A DNA stretch of 64,000 nt from Euborellia annulipes (taxonomy: Eukaryota > Arthropoda > Insecta > Dermaptera > Anisolabididae). Each line of letters begins with the position of its first letter. Positions within the stretch are counted from its first letter, which is position 1. The stretch spans positions 1 to 64,000 of the forward strand of contig JAKCPI010001944.1 of the NCBI GenBank assembly GCA_023213315.1, given 5' to 3'. The notes beneath the pieces were generated by a model. The model had not been told where the DNA came from. It did no database searches and was given only the letters and a program-made list of their open reading frames with translations. The translations under genes and the position numbers were made by a program. Positions 1 through 10,859 of this stretch are shown here, one piece after another.

Positions 1-211
1 TAAAATTATTCTATTATTATTTGAAGAAGTGGCTGTAGATATGGATAATTTTCTATCTAATAAGTGATAAAGATAAGAAATTTATTTATTTCGGCCTAAC
101 ATTAAATCCATCTGTGAAGAATTACAAGGTGTAGTAGCTATTAAATAACGAGACTGACGCTGTAAAACATTTTATTTTGTTTTCATACATATTTACTCAT
201 TATCACCTTCA

Positions 212-303
212 ATAAACACCCCTACAACCAACCATGCGAATCCTCCACTCTTCGAAACAGTGCTGGAAGTCTTCTTCTGTCAACTCTTTCTGGACGCGAG
301 TCC
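212..303 (-). pseudogene. mariner transposase C-terminal relic
   Basis: On the minus strand this stretch reads KELTEEDFQHCFEEWRIRM followed by a Gly/Cys-rich tail. This resembles the last about 30 residues of mariner transposases, where an acidic-aromatic 'FxxCFxxW' block precedes a short YFEG-like tail. A small deletion before the tail shifts the frame at about position 211. A second, more diverged version lies on the plus strand at about 1647-1730 at the other end of the same element. The catalytic DDD/DDE core is not present. Confidence 0.55.
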
Positions 304-514
304 TTTTTAGATTAATACGTAGGAAGTGAGGAGGTCGGCCAAACAGGAGATCCTCTATCACAACGGTTCCCAATCTTTTTTGATGTGCGGCCCACTTTTT
401 CCGTAAAAAAAAACGCTGAGGGTATTCTGGGTATAAATGTGCGTGTATGTGTAAGTAAAATGGGTTGGTACAAAATTACTTTAAAAAAAAAGTGATTTTA
501 TTGCATTTACTTTT

Positions 515-987
515 AGTCAGGGAGCCCAGGCCCATTTTCACAATTTATTACTATCAAGCTAATTTTCCTTGAGTAACTTCATTTTGATGAGACGACCAAT
601 TTTTCCTCTTAGAAAAATTCTTGATTGTGGTAGCTAACAGGAGTAGCAGAGATATAATATTTCAATTTGACGATTCTCAAAAATTTATTATTTATGTACA
701 TTTCCGAAGGGAAAGACTCTTTGATCAAACCATATATTTTGTAGAACAAATATTTTTTTTTATTTAATGTTAATAATTTTCTTAAGATTTAATGAAAAAA
801 CCCATAAATAATAATAGATTTTTGAGAATCGACAAATTGAAATATTATATCCCTGCTACTTCTGTTAGCTACTACAATTATGAATTCTTATAAGAGGAAA
901 AGTTGTTCGTCTCATCAAAATGAATCTACTCACGAAAAATTAGCTTGATAGTAATAACTTCTAAAAATGGGCCTGGGATCCTGGACT
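515..987. repeat. nested palindromic repeat, arms about 190 bases
   Basis: The segment from about 515 to 705 reappears as its imperfect reverse complement at about 800 to 987; for example, AGCCCAGGCCCATTTT is answered by AAAATGGGCCTGGG. About 90 bases of AT-rich loop separate the arms. It lies inside the mariner-like element and has no coding potential. Confidence 0.75.
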
Positions 988-1639
988 ATTTTTATTAAGA
1001 ACAAAAAACAATCCTAAAAACTATGGGTCATGTTTGAAAAAAGTCAATGCTATTTTTGACCTTTTTTATGCCTACATGAGCGTCAATATTTGGATGAAAA
1101 CTGGATAGTATTAGTCTTAAATCGCACAAAACCTTCAGTTTATCTCTGTATTTTTAATATTTTTCAAAAAAACTAAAGTTGAAAAAGCACGTTTATTTTT
1201 ATAATATTTTAAGTAGAGAGCGGAAAAAAAGTCTCTTATTTTCGGAAAACGTCTTAAAATTTAAAAGTCTTTTTTAGCCAAATAGTCAGTAAAAAGTCTG
1301 TTTTTGGCAAAAAAGTCTCTTAAAAAGTCGCTGTCAAGTTTAAGAATTAATAATATATATAATTTTATAAAATCGAACTGAAAAATACGATTGACAAATA
1401 AAAATGAAATGAAAAAGAAATATGAACAGATTTATGCTGAGGAACTTTGACAGATGAAACAATTTAATCTATTCCTATTCGTTCTATTAATTATGTATTA
1501 TTTGAGGTAATTTTAAGCAATAAAAGATTCTATAAAATAAATTTCTAGTTTTAGTGTAATTTGAAATTAATTTAGTCCCTTATGGACAATGGAAATGTTT
1601 AAATTTTTAGGAAAATCTTGAAAATTCTCAAAGTTCAAA

Positions 1640-1735
1640 GTAATGGAGCTGACAGAAGAATTCTCCCAGTACAGGTTCAAACAATGAAAGATTCGTTGTA
1701 AGGTGTATATTGGAGGTGATAAAAATAAATATGTA
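1640..1735 (+). pseudogene. second, diverged mariner transposase C-terminal relic
   Basis: The plus strand reads MELTEEFSQYRF then a stop, aligning with the minus-strand relic at 212-303 (shared ELTEE, F, aromatic spacing, then a GD-containing tail). Its position mirrors that relic across the element and supports the inverted-pair interpretation. It has a stop codon and no open frame of useful length. Confidence 0.4.
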
Positions 1736-2207
1736 TGAAATCAAAATAAAATGTTTTACAGTGTCAGTCTCGTTATTTAATAGACTCATTTTGTATTCTT
1801 TTTATTAGGATCGATCCCAGTTGGGATCATCCTGAGAACTAACTTGTACATAACAAGAGGGATGAAGAAATTAGTATCGGAAAAACATTATTATTTTTAA
1901 ATTTTTTATCATAGAATACAATCATATTTCATTCCTTTTATTATTCACGTCTTTACCTACTTTTTTCGGCGTTAATATAACTTATACGAAAAATTTTTAT
2001 AATATTTAAAATATGGATCGTTTGTTTTGAAAGTGGTGTAAGTCCATTTTTAAAAAAAATGAGATATCACATAATTTATGTTTAAATTAATGTAAATTTT
2101 CTATGTATACCTAGCTAGTGGTAAATTTCTTAAAAAATTCCCATGTTTTGTACAATTGAAAATTGGTCGGTAAATAGATTTTTTAATAAACAGATATGCT
2201 AACCTTT

Positions 2208-2340
2208 CATGTACCCGAAAAAAGATATAAGGGTGTGCCGCTGGGAGTTGAACCACAGATCCACCGATTTGCGCTCAGTGTGCCCTTACCACTAGACCAC
2301 AGCACGGCATTCGGGTATATGAACTCAGTTGGAAAGCAAA
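2208..2340 (-). mobile_element. tRNA-derived SINE, minus-strand copy
   Basis: Reverse complement of the copy at 2524-2654, nearly identical over about 130 bases. Read on the minus strand it has an RNA polymerase III A-box-like TGGTCTAGTGG and a B-box-like GGTTCAACTCC. A possible acceptor stem pairs at six of seven positions. The anticodon loop is over-long and the T stem is poorly paired, so it is a tRNA-derived element rather than a working tRNA gene. Confidence 0.7.
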
Positions 2341-2442
2341 TTTAGCCATCGGGAGGAATGGACCCGGATTTGGCGCCACAAATTCCTCCGTCAACCTGGT
2401 GCAATCCAGTTGGCATAGTTGAGACGACCTCAATTTTAACTA

Positions 2443-2749
2443 ATTTATAAATAAGAAATTATATATAATATTTAAGATATTATATACATCGCGTAGGTAA
2501 GCCGCGAAACGGAGATTTATACTTTGCTTTCCAACTGAGTTCATATACCCGAATGCCGTGCTGTGGTCTAGTGGTAAGGGCACACTGAGCGCAAATCGGT
2601 GGATCTGTGGTTCAACTCCCAGCGGCACACCCTTATATCTTTTTCGGGTACATGAAGTAATATCTAATTGTATAAATCTCCGTTTCGCGGCTTACCTACG
2701 CGATGTATATAATATCTTAAATATTATATATAATTTCTTATTTATAGAT
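2443..2749 (+). mobile_element. tRNA-derived SINE inside a 78-base inverted repeat
   Basis: The plus-strand SINE copy (about 2524-2654) carries the same A and B boxes as the minus copy upstream. It is enclosed by an inverted repeat: 2443-2520 is the reverse complement of 2672-2749 (GTAAGCCGCGAAACGGAG answered by CTCCGTTTCGCGGCTTAC). The short sequence GATATGCTAACCTTTCAT also stands outside the whole block at 2192-2209 and 2749-2766 as a direct repeat. This suggests one complex insertion or a rearranged pair. Confidence 0.65.
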
Positions 2750-2941
2750 ATGCTAACCTTTCATTTTATCGAAACAATAGAAAATGGATTACACCACTTT
2801 CAAAATAAACGGTCAAAATATTTAAGTTGGAAAATTGAGTTTAAAAAAGTTTAAAACCCTATAGGGTTTTTAAAATCTATAGATTTTAGAGTAAGATAAA
2901 TAAATATTCCACTCTTATCTTGTATTATTTATTTTTTTTAG

Positions 2942-3110
2942 TTTTACTACCAATCGAAATGTCGACATGTCTGCTGGTTGTGACGATTTACCCAATTTCG
3001 GAACTCCTAGAAATTTTGATCCTAGTGAACCAATTTATACCGATCCATCTTTATTTGAACGCTCACGAAGTCTGCGCAGCATAGCCGTATCCAGTCAAGC
3101 AAGAGCTTAA
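2942..3110 (+). CDS. last coding exon of an unidentified gene
   Basis: A strong splice acceptor (pyrimidine tract ending TTTTTTTAG at 2941) precedes an open frame that ends with TAA at 3108-3110. The exon encodes about 55 residues, including NFGTPRNFDPSEPIYTDP and then LFERSRSLRSIAVSSQARA at the carboxyl end. The composition is coding-like (all codon positions used, fewer A/T runs than the flanks) and an AATAAA follows at 3222. The mix of Ser/Arg/Pro suggests a cytoplasmic tail, but I do not recognise the family. The remaining exons must lie upstream of the window or in the repeat-filled first 2.9 kb, where I found none. Confidence 0.6.
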
Positions 3111-3221
3111 AAAAAAAGCAACTCTTTTAAATTTGACCTTTTCAAAACACTGCCTTATCATTTCTCCATCTGTGACATGGATTCACATCTATCCTATGCT
3201 TATTTGTTTTATTTATATTTA

Positions 3222-3227
3222 AATAAA
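3222..3227 (+). promoter_or_regulatory. polyadenylation signal AATAAA
   Basis: AATAAA about 110 bases after the stop codon of the exon at 2942-3110, at a normal distance for a short 3' UTR. Confidence 0.4.
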
Positions 3228-3230
3228 AAC

Positions 3231-4734
3231 AATGGGTCATATTTCAGTGATTTTTGATGTAATCCAAGCCTAAATTATACTCACATAATCTAAAACATAG
3301 CACATATCAAATACACTTATACTTAATTTATTTCTTTGCAATAAAACTTCATTTAATAAATGAACTTAAGCTTACATTGTACATTTATTGCAAATCATTC
3401 ATTCAAATCATTGAATTGATTTGATCTAATTGGTCTACAAAATATGTCCAATAAATTTATAAATATATATATACATATTAAAATGAAATATTTATAATGA
3501 TAATTAATTTTTTAGTCTACTAGATTTAGATATCTTATTATTTATAAAAAAGCCTATCGATAAAGCAAAGCTTTATAATTCCTAATACAATTTATTATCT
3601 TTCATTCTCCTAATTTTAACTTAATATATGGTATATATATATATATAAATTAAAAAATTAAATTTCTGATCTCTTAAAATCTTTTATTGATTCTTAAAAT
3701 GTGATTCTCATTATTTTACGTTTGATTAAAATTTGATATTGTTACATCAACTGTTAAAAGACAAAATTTTATCAACTATTATAAGCTTGAATCAAATTAT
3801 TCCTATTCTAAATAGGACAAAATTTTGTTACGTCTTAATATTTATTTAAAATCCAAAAATAATAAATTCCATTATGGATTAACATTTTGAAATTTGATTT
3901 TTTTGGATTTCATATTTCCTAATTAGCAAAGACGAAACAAAAAAATGTTATTTTGTTCATATTTACTAAAATAAAAAAAATTGTCCAAAAGAGGAAATTT
4001 GAATATGTAATATGCAAAAAAATTACCATCAAGTTTATTTCACACCCTTGAAACCAAAGGTCTATTAGAATTTTTTCATGAAAAATTTTTTATTTATTTT
4101 TCAATGAATATATAATATATTTATATTTGAAATTATTATATAATTTAAAATGTACAAATTGTAAGAAAATATTTATATAGTTTTTTTTTTCTAAATATAT
4201 AATTAATAAATCTCGTTTCTTTTATCTGAACAAGAATTCTTTATACTATTTATTTTTTTCGATTATACCTGGATTTGTGTTATTATTAAAAAAAATAAAA
4301 ATAAAATAAAAAAAAAAAAACAAAAACAAAAATTAAAGAAAAAGAACAATGCGTTCTTAAAAAAAAAAAAAACTTGATTAATTTTTAAACAAATTAGCGC
4401 ACAATATTCTTCATCATTTTTAGAAACGAGAAATGTATTTATCCTTAATAAACTAATTTCATTCAATAATTTTCTTATAATTTCGATTATTTTCCTCTGA
4501 GTGCCTCAAATCATCTTTGAATTAGGGGATATACCAGATTGTCGTCTAAACTTACTTCCCAAATAACTTGGTAATTTTAAGGAATTTTACATTGCAGTTT
4601 TTTTTAAAGAATTACATTCTTAAGGGATTTCCCTAACAGAAGATTTTTTTTATGATGCTGGCGCCATCCCTGAAGAGAAGGAGTACTAAACAATTGGAAT
4701 TATGAGAGTTATTATAAAGCCTTATTTTATGTTG
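3231..4734. other. AT-rich intergenic stretch, nothing recognisable
   Basis: Very AT-rich sequence with A and T homopolymer runs and no open frame with coding character. No terminal inverted repeats or tRNA-like boxes were seen. Confidence 0.5.
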
Positions 4735-4742
4735 GCATAGCC

Positions 4743-4975
4743 CAGTGGCGTCATTTGGGCGGGGGGGGGGGCTCTGATTTTTATAAAATTTTATATTATT
4801 CTAAATAAAATACTCCAAAATACATCTACGAGTATACAAACTGTACAAAAATTAAAATTAAACAATTAATTAAATTAAATATGTTTTGGCCAAATTTGAG
4901 TACCCATTTGTAAGTAAATTTTAAGAAAAAAAAAATGTTTGCCCCCCTCAAGAAAAAGTTGAAATGACGCCACTG
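4743..4975. mobile_element. hAT-type MITE with internal G/C tracts
   Basis: The ends are CAGTGGCGTCATTT and its reverse complement AAATGACGCCACTG. Eight-base flanks GCATAGCC (4735-4742) and GCGTAGCC (4976-4983) match at seven of eight, the duplication length of hAT transposons. Just inside the left end is a run of ten or more G, and near the right end a short C run. There is no transposase. Confidence 0.75.
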
Positions 4976-5012
4976 GCGTAGCCAAATAAAAATATCTGGA
5001 GTGACTGGCGCA

Positions 5013-5737
5013 CAGCACACAACTTCTTACCCTTCGGTAAACTTTTGACTTTCTCTTACCCTATATATGAAATATATAGAAAGTAGCCTATTTGATTTAT
5101 GTCAAAAATTCGATGTGGAGATTTTGATGGATCTTCACGTTTTAATGTCCCCTGAATTCAAAAAAGTGGTTTTCGCGACATGGTCTGTCTGTGAATAAAA
5201 TATCTCAGGAACTAAAAGAGCTGAAATTTTATATTTAAGTTAGAAACCTCCCCAAGGCGTGAAAATAAACTTTTGAACTAAATCGGCCAAAAAGTACTAG
5301 TACTTTACTAATGTATTTTTTCAGTTTTTTTCGATTTTCTCAAAATTCGCTCCACTTTACTGATGTGGAAGCATTTAGAGTCCCTGTATACACAGGGAAT
5401 CTCAAAATAAGCTTTTGAACAAAATCGGCCAAAAAGTACTAGTACTTTACTGATGTACTTTTTCAGTTTTTTCAATTTTCTCAAAATTCCCTCCAAGGAT
5501 TTTTTTTTAAATTCATAAATCAACTATTTTTTAGATGCTCTTTAAAATGTATATTCTCATTTTGCCGTTGAAATCTTCTGAACTCTTGTTCTTCATAGGA
5601 AAGATAGAACTGGTTGCCATGGTAACGGAATTTAAATCTTTTTCTTTTTATTAGATTAAAAATCAATTATTCTCTTACCGAAGGGTAAGAGAAAGTTGTG
5701 TGCTGTGCGCCAGTCACACCAGATTTTTTTATTAATA
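5013..5737 (+). repeat. dispersed repeat family A, near-full copy
   Basis: One of at least ten copies in the window. Family hallmarks in order: a terminal CTCTTACC...GAAAGTA hairpin; 'gaggtcccctgaatccaaaa' and 'cgacatggtctgtctg' blocks; repeated AAAAAGTACTAGTACTTTA segments; and a closing GTAAGAGAAAGTTGTG with 'ctgtgcgccagtcacaccaga'. The GTACTAGTAC block is doubled here (5293 and 5435). There is no open frame of note. It behaves as a non-autonomous foldback or MITE-like element of unknown superfamily. Confidence 0.7.
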
Positions 5738-6609
5738 GGAAAAGGCATAAATTTCCTGATTGCATCTTCCCACATCTTCCCTCTGAAAAATAATATTTAT
5801 ATTTATTAATAAGTTAAATTAAAAGTTAAAAAAAAAACATTTCACTTACCTTTCATTAGCAGGAAAACTAAAAAGAGTTCTATTTTCCTGGTTTTGATTT
5901 CCACATAGGATACATAATCTTATTTTAGGCATCTTTGTTCTAAAAAGCTAAATTAAAAAAAAAAAATTAAAAGATTAATAAATAAATAAAAATTGATGAA
6001 TTTTGTTTTCTGAAAAAACAAAAACAAAACAAGTCTGCTGATTTTAGTTTGAAGGGTGTAGATATCAGAGATATGCAGGGAGGTGGAGATATGTCAACTT
6101 ATCAAGCTTCGAAACCAGACAAACTTCACTCTGTTTTGAATTTTTGCATTGGCCTGTACTGAGAGTGCGCTAGTGTCGCACTGTTTCCAGCAAAACGGCT
6201 AGCCTTCCCATCTGTGTATCATTACTCTGTGCTTAAACTTTTCTAAATTGTAATACTTATTGTATTGTATAAATCTTGTTTTATATTCTGCTACAGAATC
6301 CATTTGTAGGCCTTTTGGTTTAAAGGAAATTAATAAATTAAAATTGTATAATTTTCATAATAATAATAATAATAATATACTATCGCCCTATATATATTCA
6401 TAGACCTCTGATTTCTCTACCGATGGCTGCTCTTCTTTTTGATTGAAACAAAAAATTTATTACTCTATTTAGTCAAAAAATATTTCACACATTTTCTCAA
6501 TTAGTAAATACTCTACCAAATTAGTTTATAAAAATATTGATAAATATTTAAAAAAAAAAACTTTTTATAATTAAATATATGTTTTAAAAGCTGCTAGAAC
6601 TACTGTAGC

Positions 6610-6993
6610 GCCATCTCATTTCCGATCGTGTACAAAATATCTCAAGAACGAAAAGAGCTAAGAGATTGAAGTTTTATATTTAAGTTAGATACCCCCTGGG
6701 ACGTGACACGAAGCTTTTGAACAAAATCGGCCAAAAAGTACTAGTACTTTACTGATGTACTTTTTCAGTTTTTTTTTTTTTCGATTTTCTCAAAATTCGC
6801 AAATGGTTGCTATGGTAACAAAATATAAATATTTTCCCATGTTTATAAATTTTACATCTTGAATTTTAATATATCGGTGGAAACTAAATATATCTTGACA
6901 CAAAAAAATCTGGTGTGACAAGTACAGAACACAACTTTGGATTACCTAAGTTAAGAGAAAGTTGTATTCTGTGCGACCAGTCACACTAGATTT
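6610..6993 (+). repeat. dispersed repeat family A, partial copy
   Basis: Shares the 'aaaatcggccaaaaagtact' block, the GTACTAGTAC palindrome and the 'gagaaagttgtattctgtgc' end with the copy at 5013-5737, but lacks the first half. Confidence 0.65.
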
Positions 6994-7041
6994 TTGTCTT
7001 GAAAAAGCTCTGATCTCAAAAAGCGAGATTATCTCGTACAC

Positions 7042-7182
7042 CAGTGGTTCCCAACCCGTGGGCCGCGATAGAAATGATAAAAATTATATACAGTATATAT
7101 AGGTTATATACATATACTGGGCCTCAGCGTTTTTTTTTACGGGAAAAGTGGGCCGCACATCAAAAAAGGTTGGAAGCCGCTG
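7042..7182. mobile_element. hAT-type MITE (CAGTGGTTCCCAACC ends)
   Basis: Begins CAGTGGTTCCCAACC and ends with the matching inverted sequence GGTTGGAAGCCGCTG, the classic end of hAT/Charlie-like elements. The flanks TCGTACAC and TCGTATTT share five of eight bases, so the duplication has decayed. The internal sequence GGGCCGCACATC recurs in a fragment at about 362-420 and in the element at 17079-17249. Confidence 0.7.
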
Positions 7183-7389
7183 TCGTATTTAATTAATGCA
7201 AAGATTTTAAAAGTTATTTTCATTCATTTTCATTTTCATTTAATAAATTCCATTCCTATTGTTATCAAATTTGCTCCATGACTGGTCATCAACCTCTTAA
7301 TCATTATCACTGAGTTTGAAAAGGTTTCGCTTACAGGAATGGTTGCTGCTGTTGTGGTTGCCTGCCTCCAGGAGTTGTCGGGTTTACAA

Positions 7390-7620
7390 AGAATAGATGT
7401 GATGTCTTCAAATTCTTTATTGTTTCAAAGCCTGTGAGCGATTTGCCCGATACTTTCGAGATCGAGAGAGAGAATCCTCTCCAGGTGGTGGGGGGGGGGG
7501 GGCTTTTAAAACATTTTCCAAGACCATAATCCCCCATTCCGGTGGGAACAGTTAAAACACATGCGGACTTCTAGACGCTAAGTTTGCACTTTTCTGTGAG
7601 AATGTGTTTTTTGATCCAAG
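7390..7620. repeat. dispersed repeat, copy 1 of 2
   Basis: Shares long blocks with 60570-60810, such as GAGAGAGAGAATCCTCTCCA, AAGACCATAATCCCCCATTC and 'gacgctaagttt'. A G homopolymer (about 7487-7501) has expanded here compared with the other copy. The open frames across it are not conserved between copies, so it is a repeat rather than a gene. Confidence 0.6.
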
Positions 7621-7785
7621 CAAATATCAAATTTTGTTTTTCGAATTTTAATTTTAATTATAATTTTGATTTTCGAATTTAAAATTTTGTATCTTTCTAT
7701 TTTTGGCTTCACAACACAGTTTTAATACCTTCTTATGATCATCTAGGACTATAAATTTGCATTTATGGGGTCCTTGTATAGTATA

Positions 7786-8041
7786 TATGGACGCTGTTAT
7801 GCATTAGTGTGTCAAGCGCCAAAAAATTAAAAATTGATTTAAGGACGGAATATTGTTTCAAATGCTATAATTAATAGTATTTTTTATGAAATATGTCCTA
7901 AAAAAAATTTATATTTAATGTTACTTGCACAATTAACAAAAAAAATTATATATAATCCAATGAAAACAAAAAACTTAAATGTTAATTTTCTCAAAACTCG
8001 GTAGCCGGCGCTTGACACACTAATGCGTAACAGGGACCATA
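7786..8041. mobile_element. short foldback element / MITE
   Basis: CTGTTATGCATTAGTGTGTC at about 7794 is answered by GACACACTAATGCGTAACAG at about 8014. The inverted match continues outward through TATATGG/CCATATA. The interior is AT-rich and non-coding. Confidence 0.7.
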
Positions 8042-8359
8042 TAAGCTTATACCTGTAATAATACTGGGAAAGAAATAAAACAAATTTTAATGTTCAAAAA
8101 ATTATTATTTTTCTTAAATCTATTATTCTAACAAAAAAAAACTAGTATAAAAATTTTACGAAAACAATGCAAAATGCAAATATTATAAACAAATAATTTA
8201 TATGAGTTTTAGAATTTCTTGATGTCCCGCAATATGATGTGCCAATTATTTTTAGAATGACATGGTTAAATTTACACCTGGAATAATATGGCGATGATTG
8301 ATGTAAATAAACTAATTAAAAACATTTCAATATGTTTATGTATTATCAGCTGCAATACT

Positions 8360-10804
8360 CTATTCCATAGGAATATAATAAGGGACGTCAAACCATTGAT
8401 ATTTTTTCGATTGCGTGTAATCATAAGAATATTCAAGACATCGGAAGCCTATTCTAAAAGAGGAAGTTTAAATTAAAAATTATTAAATATAATTAATATG
8501 ATTTTGATGACCAAGAGGGGGGGAGGGGGTATGGACAGAATACCGGCAAGAGCTCGAAAAAATATACGGACTTGTAGGGCCGCCGAGAGCGACCTAGGCT
8601 CTATATATTAAAACTTCACAGTAGATATTTTTGTGTCGAGATATAGCTATTTAGTTTCCCATAGCACCTTAGTTCCAAAATTGACCACGGGCGTTTTTAA
8701 TTGAATTTTAATTGTTAAATGCTTAAAATAAACTATTTTGAGAAAATCGCAAAACAAAACTGAAAAAGTAGATCAGAAAAGTTCTAGCACTTTCTCGTCG
8801 ATTTTCTTTAAAAGCTTATTTTCACGCTTCAGATGGGTGACTTAAATATAAAATTTCAACCTCATAGCTCATTTCTTTCATGCTTAAAATCGATACAAAG
8901 AGACAGACTTTTTTGGACTCAGGAGACCTCAAAACATCGAATTTTCGATATGATCGCAATACTTTCTCTCCATATAATATATATAGGTAAGAGAAAGTAT
9001 CTTTGTAAAACTTATAATATCCACTAATTACAACTGGCAGCTTGCAGACTCGATACCTGCTCTAGAAGTAATTTTGTCGACTAAAGACCTGCCCCCCTCT
9101 CTCCGCCACCCTTTCAGTCATCAAATTACAATCAATAAGTAATTAAGAATTACAAATATAAAATTTCAAAAATACTTGGTTCTGTTTTTGCAGTCTTTTA
9201 TTGGATAATCTTCTCGGAAGCATTTGGTATCAAGTAGAGTAAAATATGTAATTCCTACTAGAGTAGAGGTAGATGCCTTTGCTGATCGGAGACATTTGTA
9301 GAAATCCTCATCGCATTTGCAATTGAGCCTATAAAAATATAATACATAAATTTTTTTTATTAATTAAGGCTGAGTCAAAAAAACAAACTTCAGACTTATT
9401 AGACCGCCAGACGCGAAACTGCTGGATGCAGTAAACGCCTTGAATTTAAAATTATTAAGAATTTTGTCCGTTCAATCATTGTGGTATGTATTTAAATATA
9501 AAGTATAGACCTGGTATAGAAGGCGTAATTGGTGAGTCCATGACCTGAGCTTCCTGCTGTGAGAGCATCGTCACAGAGATCATGACTTCGACAGCATTTG
9601 TCTGTTTCAGAACTCGAACCAAGATCATCGTAATCTACAGCATTGTTGCCCATGCCACACCATTTTGTACCTACAAAAATACTTAGGATTAATACATTAT
9701 CTAAGAGAAAAATTTTCTCAGTAAGGAAGGATCTTGAGTAGAAACAGCTGAAGGGTTCATTTATGACTGCCCAAAGGATCTGCCTGGAGGAGGCCACAAA
9801 TCATAAAGCTGCCAAAAGGAAATGAATAGAATTGTTTTTAGATATTGAAGAAATTTGATTAAAATTAATTCCCCAAAGCCAATTTAACAGTTTCAAATAC
9901 TATATGTGTAATTAATTTGAATTAATTCATTGAAAAGTGTGGATTTCTATGGAACATATACTTAGGGTGGTCCTTATTTTTCAAGTTGCATTTTTTTAAT
10001 GCAGGTCTCAAATTGTTCCTTTATATAAAAAAAATAATTCCTGCAAAATGGGGGGAAAAATCGGTGAAAAAGCACACGTAGCCCACGGGACTTGAAGTTT
10101 AAAAAAACGATTACATAGGAATTTTAAGATAGTAATTAATTTTCTAAGTAAAAATTGACTTAAATGACACGTTGAAACTAGTCTACACGAGAGATATGCT
10201 TCTAGTTGACTTAGAGAAATTGGTTGTTCATTGTTATAAAAAAATAAAAATAATATAAAATGTGAATTGAAAAATATGAAATGAATTATGAAATGAAAAT
10301 GAAATTTGAACAGATTTATGCTGAGGAACATTGACAGATGAAACAATTGAGTCTATCTCTCTTTAGCATACATACATTTTCCATTTCATTTTTATATAAA
10401 TTTTATTTTATCTATATAGATAGATAAAATAAAATTATTGATATTCCGATTCCTGTCAATGTGAATAAAATTTATATTTATTTATTAATATTATATAAAG
10501 AAGAACACTACGTGCTTTTATTATGCAAAGTAGTTAATAATTTCAAAAAAATTGGAAAATACGGCCTAAAGAAATAATGGCACAATCATGAAGTTAAAAT
10601 CGTATACTTAACAAGGTATTTTTCAAAAAAGGGCTAAAGGTGAACTTTTAATTCTAAAATTACCAGTAAGTACAAAAGAGTACCTGGAAATAGAAGCATT
10701 TTACTATCGAGTTGTTTTTTAACATTTTTTCCATCCACTTCATTAGACATAATATCCCAACAAAAAATATGAGAACTTGTTAACAAAATAATTAAAAAAA
10801 TCAT
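8360..10804 (-). CDS. secreted group III phospholipase A2
   Basis: Four exons on the minus strand: 10684-10804, 9511-9670, 9176-9328 and 8360-8453, all with GT-AG borders and consistent phase. They give a predicted protein of 175 residues. Residues 1-15 are a hydrophobic signal peptide (MIFLIILLTSSHIFC). The Ca2+ loop WCGMGN is at 44-49 and the catalytic dyad is His70-Asp71 within CCRSHDLC. The last exon adds the RCLEY and YQWFD blocks seen at the end of bee-venom-type enzymes and restores the tenth cysteine needed for five disulfides. The enzyme would hydrolyse the sn-2 ester of phospholipids outside the cell. Donor 3 (AA|GTATTT) is weak; without it the frame would stop after KNRTKYF and leave an unpaired cysteine. 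The start ATG is the only one ahead of the signal peptide. Homologues include both venom and ordinary digestive or immune enzymes, and sequence alone cannot tell which this is. Confidence 0.88.
8612..9003 (-). repeat. dispersed repeat family A inside phospholipase intron 3
   Basis: Reverse-orientation copy with 'gactcaggagacctcaaaac', 'tcgaattttcgatatgatcg' and the terminal GTAAGAGAAAGTA. It fills most of the intron between phospholipase exons 3 and 4. Confidence 0.65.
10250..10375. repeat. dispersed repeat sharing sequence with about 1390-1480
   Basis: GAACAGATTTATGCTGAGGA and ACAGATGAAACAATT occur here and at about 1425-1470 in the same orientation, with flanking GAAATGAAAA runs. The family is unknown and no coding potential was seen. 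Confidence 0.5.
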
Positions 10805-10859
10805 TTTAGTTGTTTCAAAGAAAATAATTATTTAGGTGAATTTATATAAAATTCCAATA

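Larger units (their letters stand above)
141..1780. mobile_element. mariner-like foldback element, non-autonomous
   Basis: The ends are inverted repeats of about 75 bases or more (141 to about 215 against about 1705 to 1780), beginning TTAAATAACGAGACTG and flanked on both sides by TA, the target duplication of Tc1/mariner elements. Just inside each end lies a decayed stretch that translates like the carboxyl end of a mariner transposase, in opposite orientations. The element therefore looks like two mariner 3' ends joined head to head, with a separate palindrome (515-987) nested inside. No intact transposase is present. The boundaries are clear; the family assignment rests on the TA duplication and the short protein resemblance. 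Confidence 0.7.

Noticed and set aside
2558..2854. Open frame of 98 codons overlapping the SINE
   Set aside because: It runs through the SINE and its inverted arm, and the same translation appears on the opposite strand; it is repeat sequence, not a gene.
10008..10346. 112-codon Phe-rich minus-strand frame
   Set aside because: It is a low-complexity translation of AT-rich DNA overlapping a dispersed repeat.
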